The notes below the pieces were generated by a model, which had not been told where the DNA came from, made no database searches, and saw only the letters and a program-made list of their open reading frames with translations. A stretch of 64,000 bases of DNA from an uncultured Aquimarina sp. (GTDB lineage Bacteria > Bacteroidota > Bacteroidia > Flavobacteriales > Flavobacteriaceae), in contig NZ_CANMED010000004.1 in the NCBI RefSeq assembly GCF_947496855.1, positions 434,001-498,000 on the forward strand, written 5' to 3'. This document shows, in pieces, positions 27,530-36,997 of this stretch. A program made the translations under genes and the position numbers. The stretch's first letter is position 1. The number at the start of each line of letters is the position of its first letter.

Positions 27530-27531
27530 AA

Positions 27532-27561
27532 AACCTCACAACTCTATCTAATTGTGAGGTT
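27532..27561. terminator. Bidirectional terminator-like hairpin
   Basis: AACCTCACAA (27532-27541) pairs with TTGTGAGGTT (27552-27561) between convergent genes; an A-run precedes it, which favours use by the minus-strand gene. Confidence 0.6.
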
Positions 27562-27597
27562 CTCCGGTTTTAAACAAACACATTAAATTATGTCTTT

Positions 27598-28197
27598 CTA
27601 TTTTCTAGGCATCATTACAGTCTCTAGCGTATGGATCACTCCATTAGTAGCTTCAATATCTGTTTTCATCAATCTACCCGCATTACCGTTTTTATCGATT
27701 AAATAAATTTTACCTCTTTTTCTACTTGCTATCAGTTTAGTACCTCCAAGTGTTTTTAACTTTACACTTCCTCCTCCTTCATTAATAGCTTTGATCATAT
27801 CTTGCTCATTTATGGTTCCCGGAATGATGTGGCAATTCATAATTGCAGTCAACTCATCTTTATTTTCGGATGCTATTAATTTTTCTAATGTTCCTTTCGG
27901 TAATTTCTTAAAAGCACCATTTAACGGAGCAAATACAGTATATGATGTTGTGCCATTAAACTTGGTAGCATACTCAGAAGATTGAACGATCTTATTTAAA
28001 TCAGAAAACGCTATATCATAGGATACCAACTCATTGATGTTTGAAAGATTTTCTTCTTTTGAAGTAACATCGGCTTGTGCAATTAATTTATTGTTTTCTA
28101 AGGTCCGATCTTCTTTCTGAACAACAAGATCTTGACAAGAAACAAATGTAATAATCAGGATAAATGCAAAAACATTAAATAAACTATTAATCTTCAT
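27598..28197 (-). CDS. Fasciclin-domain lipoprotein
   Basis: A 199-residue lipoprotein (Cys21 in FVSC) with one fasciclin (FAS1) domain from about residue 60 to the end. FAS1 signatures are TVFAPLNGAFKKLP near 107-120 and the final ATNGVIHTLETVMMP. FAS1 proteins mediate adhesion or matrix contact at the cell surface. The gene is monocistronic on the minus strand; its upstream region is the 317-base spacer shared with a plus-strand peptidase. Confidence 0.85.
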   Translation of the reverse strand: MKINSLFNVFAFILIITFVSCQDLVVQKEDRTLENNKLIAQADVTSKEENLSNINELVSYDIAFSDLNKIVQSSEYATKFNGTTSYTVFAPLNGAFKKLPKGTLEKLIASENKDELTAIMNCHIIPGTINEQDMIKAINEGGGSVKLKTLGGTKLIASRKRGKIYLIDKNGNAGRLMKTDIEATNGVIHTLETVMMPRK

Positions 28198-28514
28198 TTT
28201 TAAAATTGATTTTTATGGAGTAATTTTTACAATTCTTATGTTATCAATAACAATTATATAATCAATGTATTACTTGACTACAGGTTAAAACTATTGTAAT
28301 TAACGTTAAGAAATGTTAACAAATGAGTATTCGTAAGAACTTAATTAGTAAACGTCTTTTTACACATGTGGTTGTGCCGTAAAAGACCTATATACGATTA
28401 TCAAAAATCTAAAAGTAAAAGCTCATAAGAATGTTTTAAAATGTCATTATCAGTATAAAAAACATTATTTTTAAGGTAATCATCTTAATCAAACTTGTCA
28501 AAAACTGGGCTATT
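28198..28514. other. 317-base divergent intergenic region
   Basis: Separates the minus-strand fasciclin gene from the plus-strand M20 peptidase. It is AT-rich with no coding potential. The only structure I noted is TTAACGTTAA (28300-28309), a short palindrome that could be an operator; no clear TAnnTTTG promoter was found for either gene. Confidence 0.35.
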
Positions 28515-29963
28515 ATGAAATCAAATAACTTTATATGTTTATTGTTTTGTTCCATATTGATCATTCCGATCTATGGCCAAAAAAAACCTTCTGAAAGTAA
28601 ACAAGCAATCATAAAATCAATAGAAAGACATCAACAAGAACTTATCAGTATCAGTGATAAAATTTGGGCATTAGCAGAAACCGCTTTTGAAGAAAATCAA
28701 TCTTCAAAATTATTAGCAGATTATGCAGAAAAGCAAGGGTTTACTGTAGAACGAGGAGTTGCGGGAATGCCAACAGCGTTTGTTGCAACCTATGGTTCTG
28801 GAAAACCTGTAATTAGTGTATTAGGCGAATTTGATGCATTACCCGGAATCTCGCAAAAAGCACAACCTACAAAATCTCCGCTTAATGAAGGAGCTGGAGG
28901 ACACGGTTGCGGACACAATCTATTTGGAGCAGGAAGCTTAGGAGCTGCGATCGCTGTAAAAGAACTGATTCAAAGCGGTAAGATCAAAGGAACGGTAAAG
29001 TTTTTTGGCACACCTAGTGAAGAAAAATACTTTGGAAAAATATGGATGGTTAGAGAAGGGTTATGGAATGATGTCGATGCAAATATTAGTTGGCATCCAT
29101 CCGCATCTACCAAAGCAGATGTACAAAGCTCATTAGCATTAGTAGATTTTAAAATAGAGTTTTTTGGACAAGCGGCACACGCTTCTGCTGATCCATGGAA
29201 TGGTAGAAGTGCCTCTGATGCATTAGAGTTATACACAACCGGAATCAACTATTATAGAGAACATGTAAAACCAACCGTTCGTATGCACTATCACATTCAG
29301 GATGGTGGACAAGTGGTTAATGTAGTTCCAGACTACGCTAGATTATGGATGCGAGTGCGCGACACCAAACGCTCTGGTATGATGCCTGTATATGAACGAG
29401 TACAGAAAATGGCAGAAGGAGCCGCTATAATGGCAAATGTTGACTACAAAATCTCTTTGATCTCCGGCATTTATGAAGTGCTTGTAAATCGAGAAGGAGG
29501 AAAACTAATGCAGAATAATCTAGAACTTCTTGGACCGATTACCTATACCGATGAGGAAATTGCTTTCGGTAAAAAAATTCAAGAAGTGACTAAAAAAGAA
29601 CAAGTAGGTATGGACAGCGCCATCAATCCGCTCGAATTAACTAAGGAACATCCAGGTGGCGGTTCTACCGATGTGGGAGATGTAAGCTGGAATGTAGCTA
29701 ATATTAATCTAGGAGTTACAACTGCTCCAAAAGATACACCTTGGCATTCTTGGGCTGTAGTAGCATGTGGTGGGATGAGTATTGGTCATAAAGGAATGTT
29801 ATACGCTTCTAAAGCAATGGCTATGACAATGACAGATCTTTACGAAAACCCTGAAGCTCTAGAAAAAGTAAAAGCTGAATACAAAGAACGTAAAGGAGAT
29901 GAAGTATATGAAGCTATTGTTCCTGAAGGACCACCACCAATCCCTAACAATAATAAAAAATAA
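28515..29963 (+). CDS. Secreted M20 amidohydrolase, AbgB-like
   Basis: A 482-residue exported protein (signal peptide 1-21, ending IYGQ). The M20 metal site is visible: Asp107 (GEFDALPG), His130/Cys132/His134 (GGHGCGHNLFG) and PSEEKYFGK. Overall it resembles the B subunit of p-aminobenzoyl-glutamate hydrolase (AbgB) and other amidohydrolase family members. Here it carries a signal peptide, unlike cytosolic AbgB, so a periplasmic amide or peptide substrate is likely. The C-terminus is rich in prolines. A paraoxonase-like gene follows 15 bases later. Confidence 0.85.
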   Translation: MKSNNFICLLFCSILIIPIYGQKKPSESKQAIIKSIERHQQELISISDKIWALAETAFEENQSSKLLADYAEKQGFTVERGVAGMPTAFVATYGSGKPVISVLGEFDALPGISQKAQPTKSPLNEGAGGHGCGHNLFGAGSLGAAIAVKELIQSGKIKGTVKFFGTPSEEKYFGKIWMVREGLWNDVDANISWHPSASTKADVQSSLALVDFKIEFFGQAAHASADPWNGRSASDALELYTTGINYYREHVKPTVRMHYHIQDGGQVVNVVPDYARLWMRVRDTKRSGMMPVYERVQKMAEGAAIMANVDYKISLISGIYEVLVNREGGKLMQNNLELLGPITYTDEEIAFGKKIQEVTKKEQVGMDSAINPLELTKEHPGGGSTDVGDVSWNVANINLGVTTAPKDTPWHSWAVVACGGMSIGHKGMLYASKAMAMTMTDLYENPEALEKVKAEYKERKGDEVYEAIVPEGPPPIPNNNKK

Positions 29964-29978
29964 TAAGATCAGAAATAT

Positions 29979-31031
29979 ATGAAGCGTTTTAGTAAAAGAA
30001 TTTTATTAATTCTTTTAGTAGCAATTATTGCCTTTGTTGCTTATACATTAATATCAACTGGTTTTTTTAGAACAGTCGAAAATCAATTTAAAGGAACTGT
30101 TCTAAAGAAAATTCCTATTCCCGGTGCAGAGGATATCACTGTAAGCACCTCTGATGGTTTTGCACTAATATCCTCTACAAATAGAGAAATACATCCTCCT
30201 GTGAAGGAAGAAAAGGGAGGATTATATCTTATGAATATAAAGGACAATGATTTTAGTATTACCCATCTTACATCTTCTTATCAAAAATCTTTTGCCCCAC
30301 ATGGAATTTCGATGATTAAAAAAGATAGCACCTATAAAGTAATGGCAATTAACCATACTCCAGATGGACAACATGCTATCGAAGTTTTTACAATGCAAAA
30401 TAAAATCCTGGTTCACGAAAAAACATTAACACATCCTTCCTTGGTTAGCCCAAACGATCTTGTACTAATTGATGAAAATCGTTTTTATGTAACCAATGAT
30501 CATAAATATACGGATGGATTTGGTAAAGTATTAGAAGAATATCTTGGACTTTCTATATCCAATGTACTGTATTATGATGGTGAAAACTATATTGAAGTTG
30601 CTAACGGAATTGCCTATGCCAATGGAATTAATTTCGATACTAAACGAAACCTATTATTTGTAGCGTCTCCCAGAGCTTTTTTGGTTAAAGTATATTCAAG
30701 AAATCTAGATGGTTCTCTGAAATTTGTAGAAGATATCCCTTGCGGTACAGGAGTAGATAATATTGAAATCGATACGAAGGGAAATCTATGGATAGGGGCG
30801 CACCCTAATTTATTGCGATTTGGATCCTATGCCAAAGGGAAAAAAGAAACTTCTCCTTCAGAAATTATTAAAGTTACGTATCGTGGTGAAAATGATTACG
30901 ATATAGAGCAGGTATATACAAACGATGGAACAGTAATGTCTGGATCAACTGTCGCGACTCCTTTTGAAGATTTTATTATAACTGGGAATGTTATGGATGA
31001 TCATTTCTTAATCCTGAAAACAAAAAATTAA
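29979..31031 (+). CDS. Membrane-anchored paraoxonase/SMP-30-like hydrolase
   Basis: A 350-residue protein with one N-terminal membrane helix (about 7-27) and a six-bladed propeller-like body. SPNDLVLIDENRFYVTND and VANGIAYANGINFDTKRNLLFVASP match arylesterase/paraoxonase (PON) and strictosidine-synthase-like sequences. In that family a calcium at the propeller centre is held by the Asn/Asp residues of these motifs. Likely a periplasmic lactonase or esterase; substrate unknown. Co-transcribed with the upstream M20 hydrolase. Confidence 0.75.
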   Translation: MKRFSKRILLILLVAIIAFVAYTLISTGFFRTVENQFKGTVLKKIPIPGAEDITVSTSDGFALISSTNREIHPPVKEEKGGLYLMNIKDNDFSITHLTSSYQKSFAPHGISMIKKDSTYKVMAINHTPDGQHAIEVFTMQNKILVHEKTLTHPSLVSPNDLVLIDENRFYVTNDHKYTDGFGKVLEEYLGLSISNVLYYDGENYIEVANGIAYANGINFDTKRNLLFVASPRAFLVKVYSRNLDGSLKFVEDIPCGTGVDNIEIDTKGNLWIGAHPNLLRFGSYAKGKKETSPSEIIKVTYRGENDYDIEQVYTNDGTVMSGSTVATPFEDFIITGNVMDDHFLILKTKN

Positions 31032-31078
31032 TAGATCAAGCAGTCTGAATAATTTTGTAATTCTACTTTTACTAAACA

Positions 31079-31654
31079 ATGATAGCATCCTTAAAAAATC
31101 ATATCCTAAAATTCGTAAGTCCCTCTAAAAAAGAGATGCAAGATTTCCTGAATATTATTGAGTCTGAAAAAATTTCTGCCAAGCATTACATATTAAAAGA
31201 AGGACACTATTGTAATTACAATCATTTCATTGTAAAAGGTTGTTTCAGATCATTTTTTATCAATAAAAAAGGTATTGAAAAAACCATCAATTTTGGTATT
31301 GAAGATTGGTGGCTTACCGATTTTGATAGTTTTATGAATCGAACGCAATCACAACTTAATATACAGGCCACTGAAGATGCTATAGTTCTAAAAATTAGTA
31401 AAGCAAAACTGGATCTTATTTTACAAAACTCTTTAGAAATTAATAAGTATTTCAGGATCATTTTGGAGCGTGTACGCATAGCAGATCAAAGAAGGATTCA
31501 GTACATGTTTAATCTTTCTGGAGAAGAACTTTATAACACTTTCTATGAATACAATCCCGAATTTGTCCAACGTATCCCACAATATATGTTAGCATCCTAT
31601 CTTGGCTTTACTCCAGAATTCCTTAGCAAAATAAGAGCAAAAAAACACTCCTAA
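31079..31654 (+). CDS. Crp/Fnr-family transcriptional regulator
   Basis: A 191-residue regulator with an N-terminal cyclic-nucleotide-binding beta-roll (about 20-115; KEGHYCNYNHFIVKGCFRSFF) and a C-terminal winged helix (VQRIPQYMLASYLGFTPEFLSKIRAK). No Fe-S cysteine cluster. A TAnnTTTG box (TAATTTTG, 31050-31057) lies 21 bases upstream. Bacteroidota Crp homologues of this size usually regulate the adjacent gene; here that is an AhpD-like and DoxX pair. Confidence 0.8.
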   Translation: MIASLKNHILKFVSPSKKEMQDFLNIIESEKISAKHYILKEGHYCNYNHFIVKGCFRSFFINKKGIEKTINFGIEDWWLTDFDSFMNRTQSQLNIQATEDAIVLKISKAKLDLILQNSLEINKYFRIILERVRIADQRRIQYMFNLSGEELYNTFYEYNPEFVQRIPQYMLASYLGFTPEFLSKIRAKKHS

Positions 31655-31730
31655 TATATTTCTTAATCTAGATTAAGTTTTTCATCATTCGATATGCTGA
31701 ATTTTGTACTAAACAAATAATCTCATACAT

Positions 31731-32183
31731 ATGAAAACGGATAGAATAGATATTAGTAAAGTAAGGCCAAACGCATACCAACCACTATTTGATTTATACA
31801 CTAATTGTAAAAAAAGTACATTAACCGAACAAGAGTTTTTGTTGATCGAAATCAGAGCTTCACAAATCAATGGATGCGCATACTGTATGCAAATGCACAT
31901 TAAAGAAGCTGTTGAAAAAGGTGAAAAACAATACCGTATCCACGCACTGCCTGTATGGAAAGATTCTCCTTTTTTTACTAAAGAAGAACAAGTTATCTTA
32001 GCAATGACAGAAGAGGTTACTAATATTTCAGATTATGGATTATCAGATAATGTGTATCAAAAAGCTATTGAAACATTTGGAGAAAAAAAAGTAGCCGATA
32101 TTATTATGGCTATATGTGGAATCAACTCATGGAACAGAATAGGAATAGCTACTTTACTTGTACCTGTACCTTCACAAGAATAA
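31731..32183 (+). CDS. Carboxymuconolactone decarboxylase/AhpD-like protein
   Basis: A 150-residue alkylhydroperoxidase-like protein. The redox motif is Cys49-x-x-Cys52-x3-His56 (NGCAYCMQMHIKEA), typical of the CMD/AhpD family that reduces peroxides with a disulfide-cycling cysteine pair. It sits between a Crp-type regulator and a DoxX membrane protein, a common oxidative-stress module. Confidence 0.85.
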   Translation: MKTDRIDISKVRPNAYQPLFDLYTNCKKSTLTEQEFLLIEIRASQINGCAYCMQMHIKEAVEKGEKQYRIHALPVWKDSPFFTKEEQVILAMTEEVTNISDYGLSDNVYQKAIETFGEKKVADIIMAICGINSWNRIGIATLLVPVPSQE

Positions 32184-32202
32184 ATCTAGAAACTATTTTA
32201 TT

Positions 32203-32634
32203 ATGAAAATCAATTTTATAAAACTCTTCTTACGAGTTAGTATTTCCATCGGGTTTATATCAGCGGTTGCAGACAGGTTTGGTTTTTGGTCAAAAGAAAA
32301 ATCGGCTTGGGGTACTTGGGAAAGTTTTTTAGCGTACACAAAGTTACTGAATCCTTGGGCTTCAGAGTTTATGATCAATAGTCTTGGAATAGTAGCAACA
32401 TTCTTAGAAATACTGTTGGCAGTTTTTTTATTTATTGGTTTCAAAACCTCATTAGCAGCAAAAGCAAGTGGATTTTTATTATTGATTTTTGGGGTTGCAA
32501 TGACAATTACATTGGGTATCAAAGGTCCTTTAGATTATTCTGTATTCTCTGCATCTGCTGCAGCATTTGGTTTAAGTCTTATAAAAGAACAATATCTAGA
32601 AATCGACCTGTTATTCGGCAAAGAGATAAGTTAA
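32203..32634 (+). CDS. DoxX-family membrane protein
   Basis: A 143-residue integral membrane protein of about four helices resembling DoxX/TQO-type proteins (LRVSISIGFISAVADRFGFW and LGIVATFLEILLAVFLFIGF). A longer frame from 32158 overlaps the preceding gene; the ATG at 32203 begins at a hydrophobic helix and is preferred. Family members are linked to quinol or thiosulfate oxidation or act as accessory redox proteins. Last gene of the Crp/AhpD module. Confidence 0.75.
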   Translation: MKINFIKLFLRVSISIGFISAVADRFGFWSKEKSAWGTWESFLAYTKLLNPWASEFMINSLGIVATFLEILLAVFLFIGFKTSLAAKASGFLLLIFGVAMTITLGIKGPLDYSVFSASAAAFGLSLIKEQYLEIDLLFGKEIS

Positions 32635-32721
32635 AACAATTACCTCGAGTTTTTAACCATTCGTTAAGTCATTGATAATCATTTATATCATAATTTTGAG
32701 ATATAACTTCAAAAATCACTT

Positions 32722-33048
32722 ATGGCAAAGAATGACTGGTCACAACTGGAATTAATAAATAACACAGATCGTCCTAAAAAGAGATTTGAACTTCAGGTAG
32801 AAAATGAAATTATATTTATAGAGTATATCCTGACTAATGACAATTCCATATACCTTACTCATACTGAAGTACCAAAAACTATGGAAGGAAAAGGATTAGG
32901 GAGTATGATTGTAAAAAAAGTACTCAACTACATTCAGGAGAAAGGATATAAAATGGTACCGCTTTGTCCCTTTGTTGCAGCTTATTTAAAAAAACATCCC
33001 GAAGCTGCAGATGGAATATTAAAAAAAGGATATTCTATAAGCAGTTGA
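32722..33048 (+). CDS. Small GNAT-family N-acetyltransferase
   Basis: A 108-residue single-domain acetyltransferase of the short COG2388 type. The acetyl-CoA pyrophosphate loop is EGKGLGSMIV (about 56-65), and VPLCPFVAAYLKKHPE (about 80-95) is the characteristic C-terminal strand and helix. Preceded by a TAATTTTG box (32691-32698). Stands alone; substrate unknown. Confidence 0.85.
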   Translation: MAKNDWSQLELINNTDRPKKRFELQVENEIIFIEYILTNDNSIYLTHTEVPKTMEGKGLGSMIVKKVLNYIQEKGYKMVPLCPFVAAYLKKHPEAADGILKKGYSISS

Positions 33049-33163
33049 TATACAATTATATTTTGTTAATGTGGATATGTAAGGATTAAAATTAATAACC
33101 GAATATAGGTATACTTTTTTTAAAATATTTTCGTTTTCGAATCGATTAACCTAACTAACCACT

Positions 33164-34591
33164 ATGAAAAATTACCAACTTGGTCTACTACTATTGCTAG
33201 CATCCATAGCAAATGTAGAAGCACAGATTTCAGGAACCGTAAAAGATCAATCTGGAAATCCAATCGAAAACGCATTAGTATGTAATGCGAATGACGTTGG
33301 TAATTATGCCAAAACAGATGAAAATGGAGTTTTCGATTTAACAACCGGCAATAGTAGTACTCAATTAAAAATTGGTGCTTTAAAATATGAAACTGTAGCA
33401 TCCACATCACAGAGAAATATCATTCTTGCTCCAGATCCATTGCTAGAAAATGATGAATACCATATCAGCTTTGATCACTTAAGAGTTGGCGATACATATA
33501 CCGAAAATGAACTTAAAACAGATTTTCCTACTTCTAACGGAATCGGGTTTTATGATGGCCAAACCATAAATGGTCAAAAAGATGACACACAAGACAGAGT
33601 GTCCATTGATTATGAAAACAGTATTGATCCCGGCGGAGTTTCTCTAAAAGTAAAATACCCTAAAGGATTACTCAAAACTAGTAGTTCAGGTATTGACACT
33701 AGAATACCATTAATGAATACCTTTAAAGATAACTATTATGAATCTTCAGATCTATATCTATCATATTGGATAAAGTTTAGTGATGATTTTGACTTTAATT
33801 TATGTGGTGGTAAGTTACCAAGTCTTGGTGGGTCTGATCCAAATACTCCTGATGGAGATCGAGATCGCAATAGATGGAAAGGTCGTATTATGTTCAGAAA
33901 AGGTGGTGCTATTCAGTTCTATATGGAACTTCCAGGTGAGCAAGAACCTGCAGATGACGCTATTAACGAGGATGAAAATGAACTGCGATTTTGGGGAGAT
34001 CGTATAGTAGATGGCGCTAATATTTGTTCTTTTGAATATGAAAATTATCTTCGAGCGCAAGGGTGGCATAATATCGAATTACATTATGTTCTGGAAAGTT
34101 CTCCGAACGGTAACGATGGTCTCTTTGAAGGATGGGTAGATGGTGTAAATTATGATTTTGTAGAGTCTAATTATTTTAATTACTACAGGAACCCATCAGA
34201 AAACAGAGAAAACATAACAATCAATCATATATTAATCTCCACTTTTCTAGGAGGATCTAATGTGGATGATTATGCTCCGAAAGATGATGATTATTATGTT
34301 TGGTTTGATGAATTTAGAGTCTCAAAACAAAGAATTAACGAGTGGGATTTTTATACAAATGCTTTATCTGTAGAAAATCATAATGAAAAATCGAACATCA
34401 AAATTTTCCCTAATCCCAGTTCAGGGTCCTATAACCTTCCTAAAAAGACAAATTGGATAGTCTATGATCTTTCAGGAAAAGAGATTATAAATGGCATTAG
34501 TAAAACTGTTGACCTTACAGGATATCCAAAAGGATTATACTTTTTAAAAATGGGAATATCAGATATTACTTTAAAACTAATGCTCAGATAA
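33164..34591 (+). CDS. Secreted PL14-like polysaccharide lyase with T9SS sorting domain
   Basis: A 475-residue protein exported by a signal peptide (1-20, ending VEAQ). Residues about 21-85 are a carboxypeptidase-like regulatory domain. Residues about 90-395 resemble PL14-type lyases (LYLSYWIKFSDDFDF, GGKLPSLGGS, WKGRIMFRKGGAIQFYMELPG, and FLGGSNVDDYAP). The last 65 residues are a type IX secretion sorting domain (KIFPNPSSGSYNLP, GKEI, GLYFLKM). It probably cleaves an anionic polysaccharide such as alginate. The N-terminal regulatory domain is unusual for this lyase type. No neighbouring utilisation locus is visible. Confidence 0.7.
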   Translation: MKNYQLGLLLLLASIANVEAQISGTVKDQSGNPIENALVCNANDVGNYAKTDENGVFDLTTGNSSTQLKIGALKYETVASTSQRNIILAPDPLLENDEYHISFDHLRVGDTYTENELKTDFPTSNGIGFYDGQTINGQKDDTQDRVSIDYENSIDPGGVSLKVKYPKGLLKTSSSGIDTRIPLMNTFKDNYYESSDLYLSYWIKFSDDFDFNLCGGKLPSLGGSDPNTPDGDRDRNRWKGRIMFRKGGAIQFYMELPGEQEPADDAINEDENELRFWGDRIVDGANICSFEYENYLRAQGWHNIELHYVLESSPNGNDGLFEGWVDGVNYDFVESNYFNYYRNPSENRENITINHILISTFLGGSNVDDYAPKDDDYYVWFDEFRVSKQRINEWDFYTNALSVENHNEKSNIKIFPNPSSGSYNLPKKTNWIVYDLSGKEIINGISKTVDLTGYPKGLYFLKMGISDITLKLMLR

Positions 34592-34630
34592 GCTTAGAGA
34601 GAAATCAAAAATAGCATAGGATTTTATTGA

Positions 34631-35629
34631 TCAATTATTTAGCATTTTCCATAACTCATCTTTAAGATCTTGCAGTCCTTGTTGAGCAACAGAAGAAATA
34701 AATAAATAAGGTACATTTAATTGTGTATCCAATTCTGACTTTAACTCTGCTTTTAATTCATCATCTAACATATCACATTTAGAAATAGCTATCAATCGCT
34801 CTTTATCCAATAAATCAGGATTGTATCTTCTTAATTCGTCTAATAAGATCTCGTATTGTTCTTTAATATCTGAAGCATCCGCAGGAACTAAAAAAAGTAA
34901 CGTAGAGTTACGTTCTATATGTCTCAGAAAACGATGTCCAATACCTTTGCCTTCTGCAGCTCCCTCGATAATACCAGGAATATCTGCCATCACAAAGGTC
35001 TGAAAATCTCTATACTCTACAATCCCCAAATTTGGTTTAAGTGTTGTAAACTCATAGTCCGCAATTTTTGGTTTTGCAGAAGTAATTACAGATAGTAAAG
35101 TAGATTTCCCTGCATTAGGAAAACCAACCAAACCTACATCTGCCAATATTTTTAGTTCTAGTGTGATTTCATATTCCTGACCTTCGATACCGGGTTGCGC
35201 ATATCTTGGAGTTTGATTCACTGAATTCTTAAAATGCCAGTTTCCACGTCCACCCTTTCCTCCTTCTGCAAGTATGATTTGTTGTCCCCCTTCTGTAATT
35301 TCATGAAGAATCTCCTGAGTTTCAGTATCTCGTACTACAGTTCCTAAAGGTACATCTACATATACATCTTCTCCATCTGCTCCACTACTCCTACTTTTAC
35401 TTCCGTGCCCTCCATGTTCTGCTCTAAAGTGACGTTTGAACTTAAGGTGGAGTAATGTCCACATATTTGGATTACCTCTAAAAATGACGTGACCTCCACG
35501 ACCACCATCACCTCCATCGGGGCCTCCTTTAGTAATATATTTTTCTCTATGTAAATGTACAGATCCTTTACCTCCATTTCCTGAAGCTACGTGTAACTTT
35601 ACATAATCTACAAAATTCCCTTCTGTCAT
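34631..35629 (-). CDS. obg: Obg GTPase
   Basis: A 332-residue ribosome-associated GTPase involved in late 50S assembly and stress control. The glycine-rich Obg domain covers about 1-158 and the G domain 159-332, with G1 GFPNAGKS (169-176), G3 DIPG (216-219) and G4 SKCD (283-286; the usual Asn is Ser). There is no C-terminal OCT extension. Adjacent minus-strand hpt-adk fusion suggests co-regulation of nucleotide metabolism and ribosome assembly; the 95-base gap holds no clear terminator. Confidence 0.95.
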   Translation of the reverse strand: MTEGNFVDYVKLHVASGNGGKGSVHLHREKYITKGGPDGGDGGRGGHVIFRGNPNMWTLLHLKFKRHFRAEHGGHGSKSRSSGADGEDVYVDVPLGTVVRDTETQEILHEITEGGQQIILAEGGKGGRGNWHFKNSVNQTPRYAQPGIEGQEYEITLELKILADVGLVGFPNAGKSTLLSVITSAKPKIADYEFTTLKPNLGIVEYRDFQTFVMADIPGIIEGAAEGKGIGHRFLRHIERNSTLLFLVPADASDIKEQYEILLDELRRYNPDLLDKERLIAISKCDMLDDELKAELKSELDTQLNVPYLFISSVAQQGLQDLKDELWKMLNN

Positions 35630-35723
35630 AATACTTTACATCTTATTCGGGCCTAGACCGGAATCTTTTCAATTTAATCTTTTCATAATCGCAAGCGAAG
35701 TTTCTAAATGCTTCAACTAGCAA

Positions 35724-36830
35724 CTATAATTTATCAATAACGTTACTTAAACGTTCAGTAATCTCAGCGATACCTCCTACTCCATCAACTCCAAAATACT
35801 TATCTTGTTTTTGATAATAGTTTTTTAGAATGGCAGTTTCATCATAATATACTTTGATACGATTTCTAATAACACCTTCATCTGCATCATCAGGACGACC
35901 AGATGTTTTTCCTCTCTCCAATAAACGCCCTACCAACACCTCATCATCTACTTCTAGAGCAACCATAGCACTTACTTCTGCTCCTTTAGAAGATAATAAT
36001 TCTGCTAATGACTTTGCTTGTGCTTCAGTTCTCGGGAAACCATCAAATATAAAACCTTTAGCGTCTGGGTTTTTGTCAACCTCAGCGTTTAGCATATTAA
36101 TCGTTACTTCATCGGGTACCAATTGTCCTTTGTCAATATATGATTTAGCTAATGTTCCTAATTCTGTAGCATTTTTTATGTTATACCTAAATACATCTCC
36201 CGTAGAAATATGTACAAGATTATATTTTTGTTTTAAAACTTCTGCTTGTGTTCCTTTTCCTGCTCCTGGAGGTCCGAATAACACTAAATTTGTCATGTTG
36301 TTTTGTTTTAATTGGTAAACTTCTGTAAGATTACGACCTAAGCCGTCATAATCTAGTCCATATCCTACAATAAATCGATTTGGGATTTCTATCCCTATAT
36401 AATCTATAGTAATTTCTTTAGTATATGCTTCTGGTTTAAAAAATAAAGTTGCAATTTTCACTTCTTTACATCCTTTATTCTGAAGCATTTTTGTCAATTC
36501 TACAATCGTATTACCGGTGTCGACTATGTCTTCAAGAATAACCACAGTTCTACCCGATATATCTTCTTTCAATCCTATAAGCTGTTGGACATTCGCAGTT
36601 GTTTCTGTCCCTTCATAAGAAGCTAGTTTTACAAAACTCACTTCACAATCGTGATTGAATCGCTTCAATACTTCAGACACAAACATAAAAGCACCGTTTA
36701 GCACTCCAATAAAAAGAGGTTTTTTACCTGATAAATCTTCATTAAGTCTATCAGACAATTTGTCCATTGCTTTGGTTATTTTTTCTTCAGCAATAAAGGG
36801 TTCAAATTGTAAGTCGTGTAGTGTAATCAT
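35724..36830 (-). CDS. adk: Hypoxanthine phosphoribosyltransferase-adenylate kinase fusion
   Basis: A 368-residue bifunctional protein. Residues 1-175 are a hypoxanthine phosphoribosyltransferase, with the PRPP-binding EDIVDTGNT (100-108). Met179 opens a complete adenylate kinase with P-loop GPPGAGKGT (186-194), LFDGFPRT and a short LID (LERGKTSGRPDD). The two enzymes link purine salvage to AMP phosphorylation. The fusion is seen in Flavobacteriaceae as far as I recall, but the internal ATG could also give free kinase. A TATATTTG box on the minus strand (36875-36882) is the probable promoter. Confidence 0.9.
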   Translation of the reverse strand: MITLHDLQFEPFIAEEKITKAMDKLSDRLNEDLSGKKPLFIGVLNGAFMFVSEVLKRFNHDCEVSFVKLASYEGTETTANVQQLIGLKEDISGRTVVILEDIVDTGNTIVELTKMLQNKGCKEVKIATLFFKPEAYTKEITIDYIGIEIPNRFIVGYGLDYDGLGRNLTEVYQLKQNNMTNLVLFGPPGAGKGTQAEVLKQKYNLVHISTGDVFRYNIKNATELGTLAKSYIDKGQLVPDEVTINMLNAEVDKNPDAKGFIFDGFPRTEAQAKSLAELLSSKGAEVSAMVALEVDDEVLVGRLLERGKTSGRPDDADEGVIRNRIKVYYDETAILKNYYQKQDKYFGVDGVGGIAEITERLSNVIDKL

Positions 36831-36874
36831 TGTATTATGAGATTATCACAGTATCCGTTTTGTTTTTAAAGCGG

Positions 36875-36882
36875 CAAATATA
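36875..36882 (-). promoter_or_regulatory. -7 box of the hpt-adk gene
   Basis: Minus-strand TATATTTG lies 45 bases before the hpt-adk start and is followed by GCCGC, a pattern common at Flavobacteriia housekeeping promoters. No well-spaced TTG was found. Confidence 0.5.
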
Positions 36883-36934
36883 GTGATTACAAACAAGACT
36901 TATGATAGATCTCTACTGCATTTACTGTCCAATA

Positions 36935-36967
36935 TTGCGGTTTTTACTTATTAAAAATTTATTTTTG
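36935..36967 (+). promoter_or_regulatory. Promoter of purK-purE
   Basis: TTG at 36935-36937 and TATTTTTG at 36960-36967 are separated by 22 bases, within the Flavobacterium promoter range. The predicted start lies about 25 bases before the purK ATG at 36998. Confidence 0.6.
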
Positions 36968-36997
36968 TTGCTTAAGGTAAATTAGATACTCCAAAAA

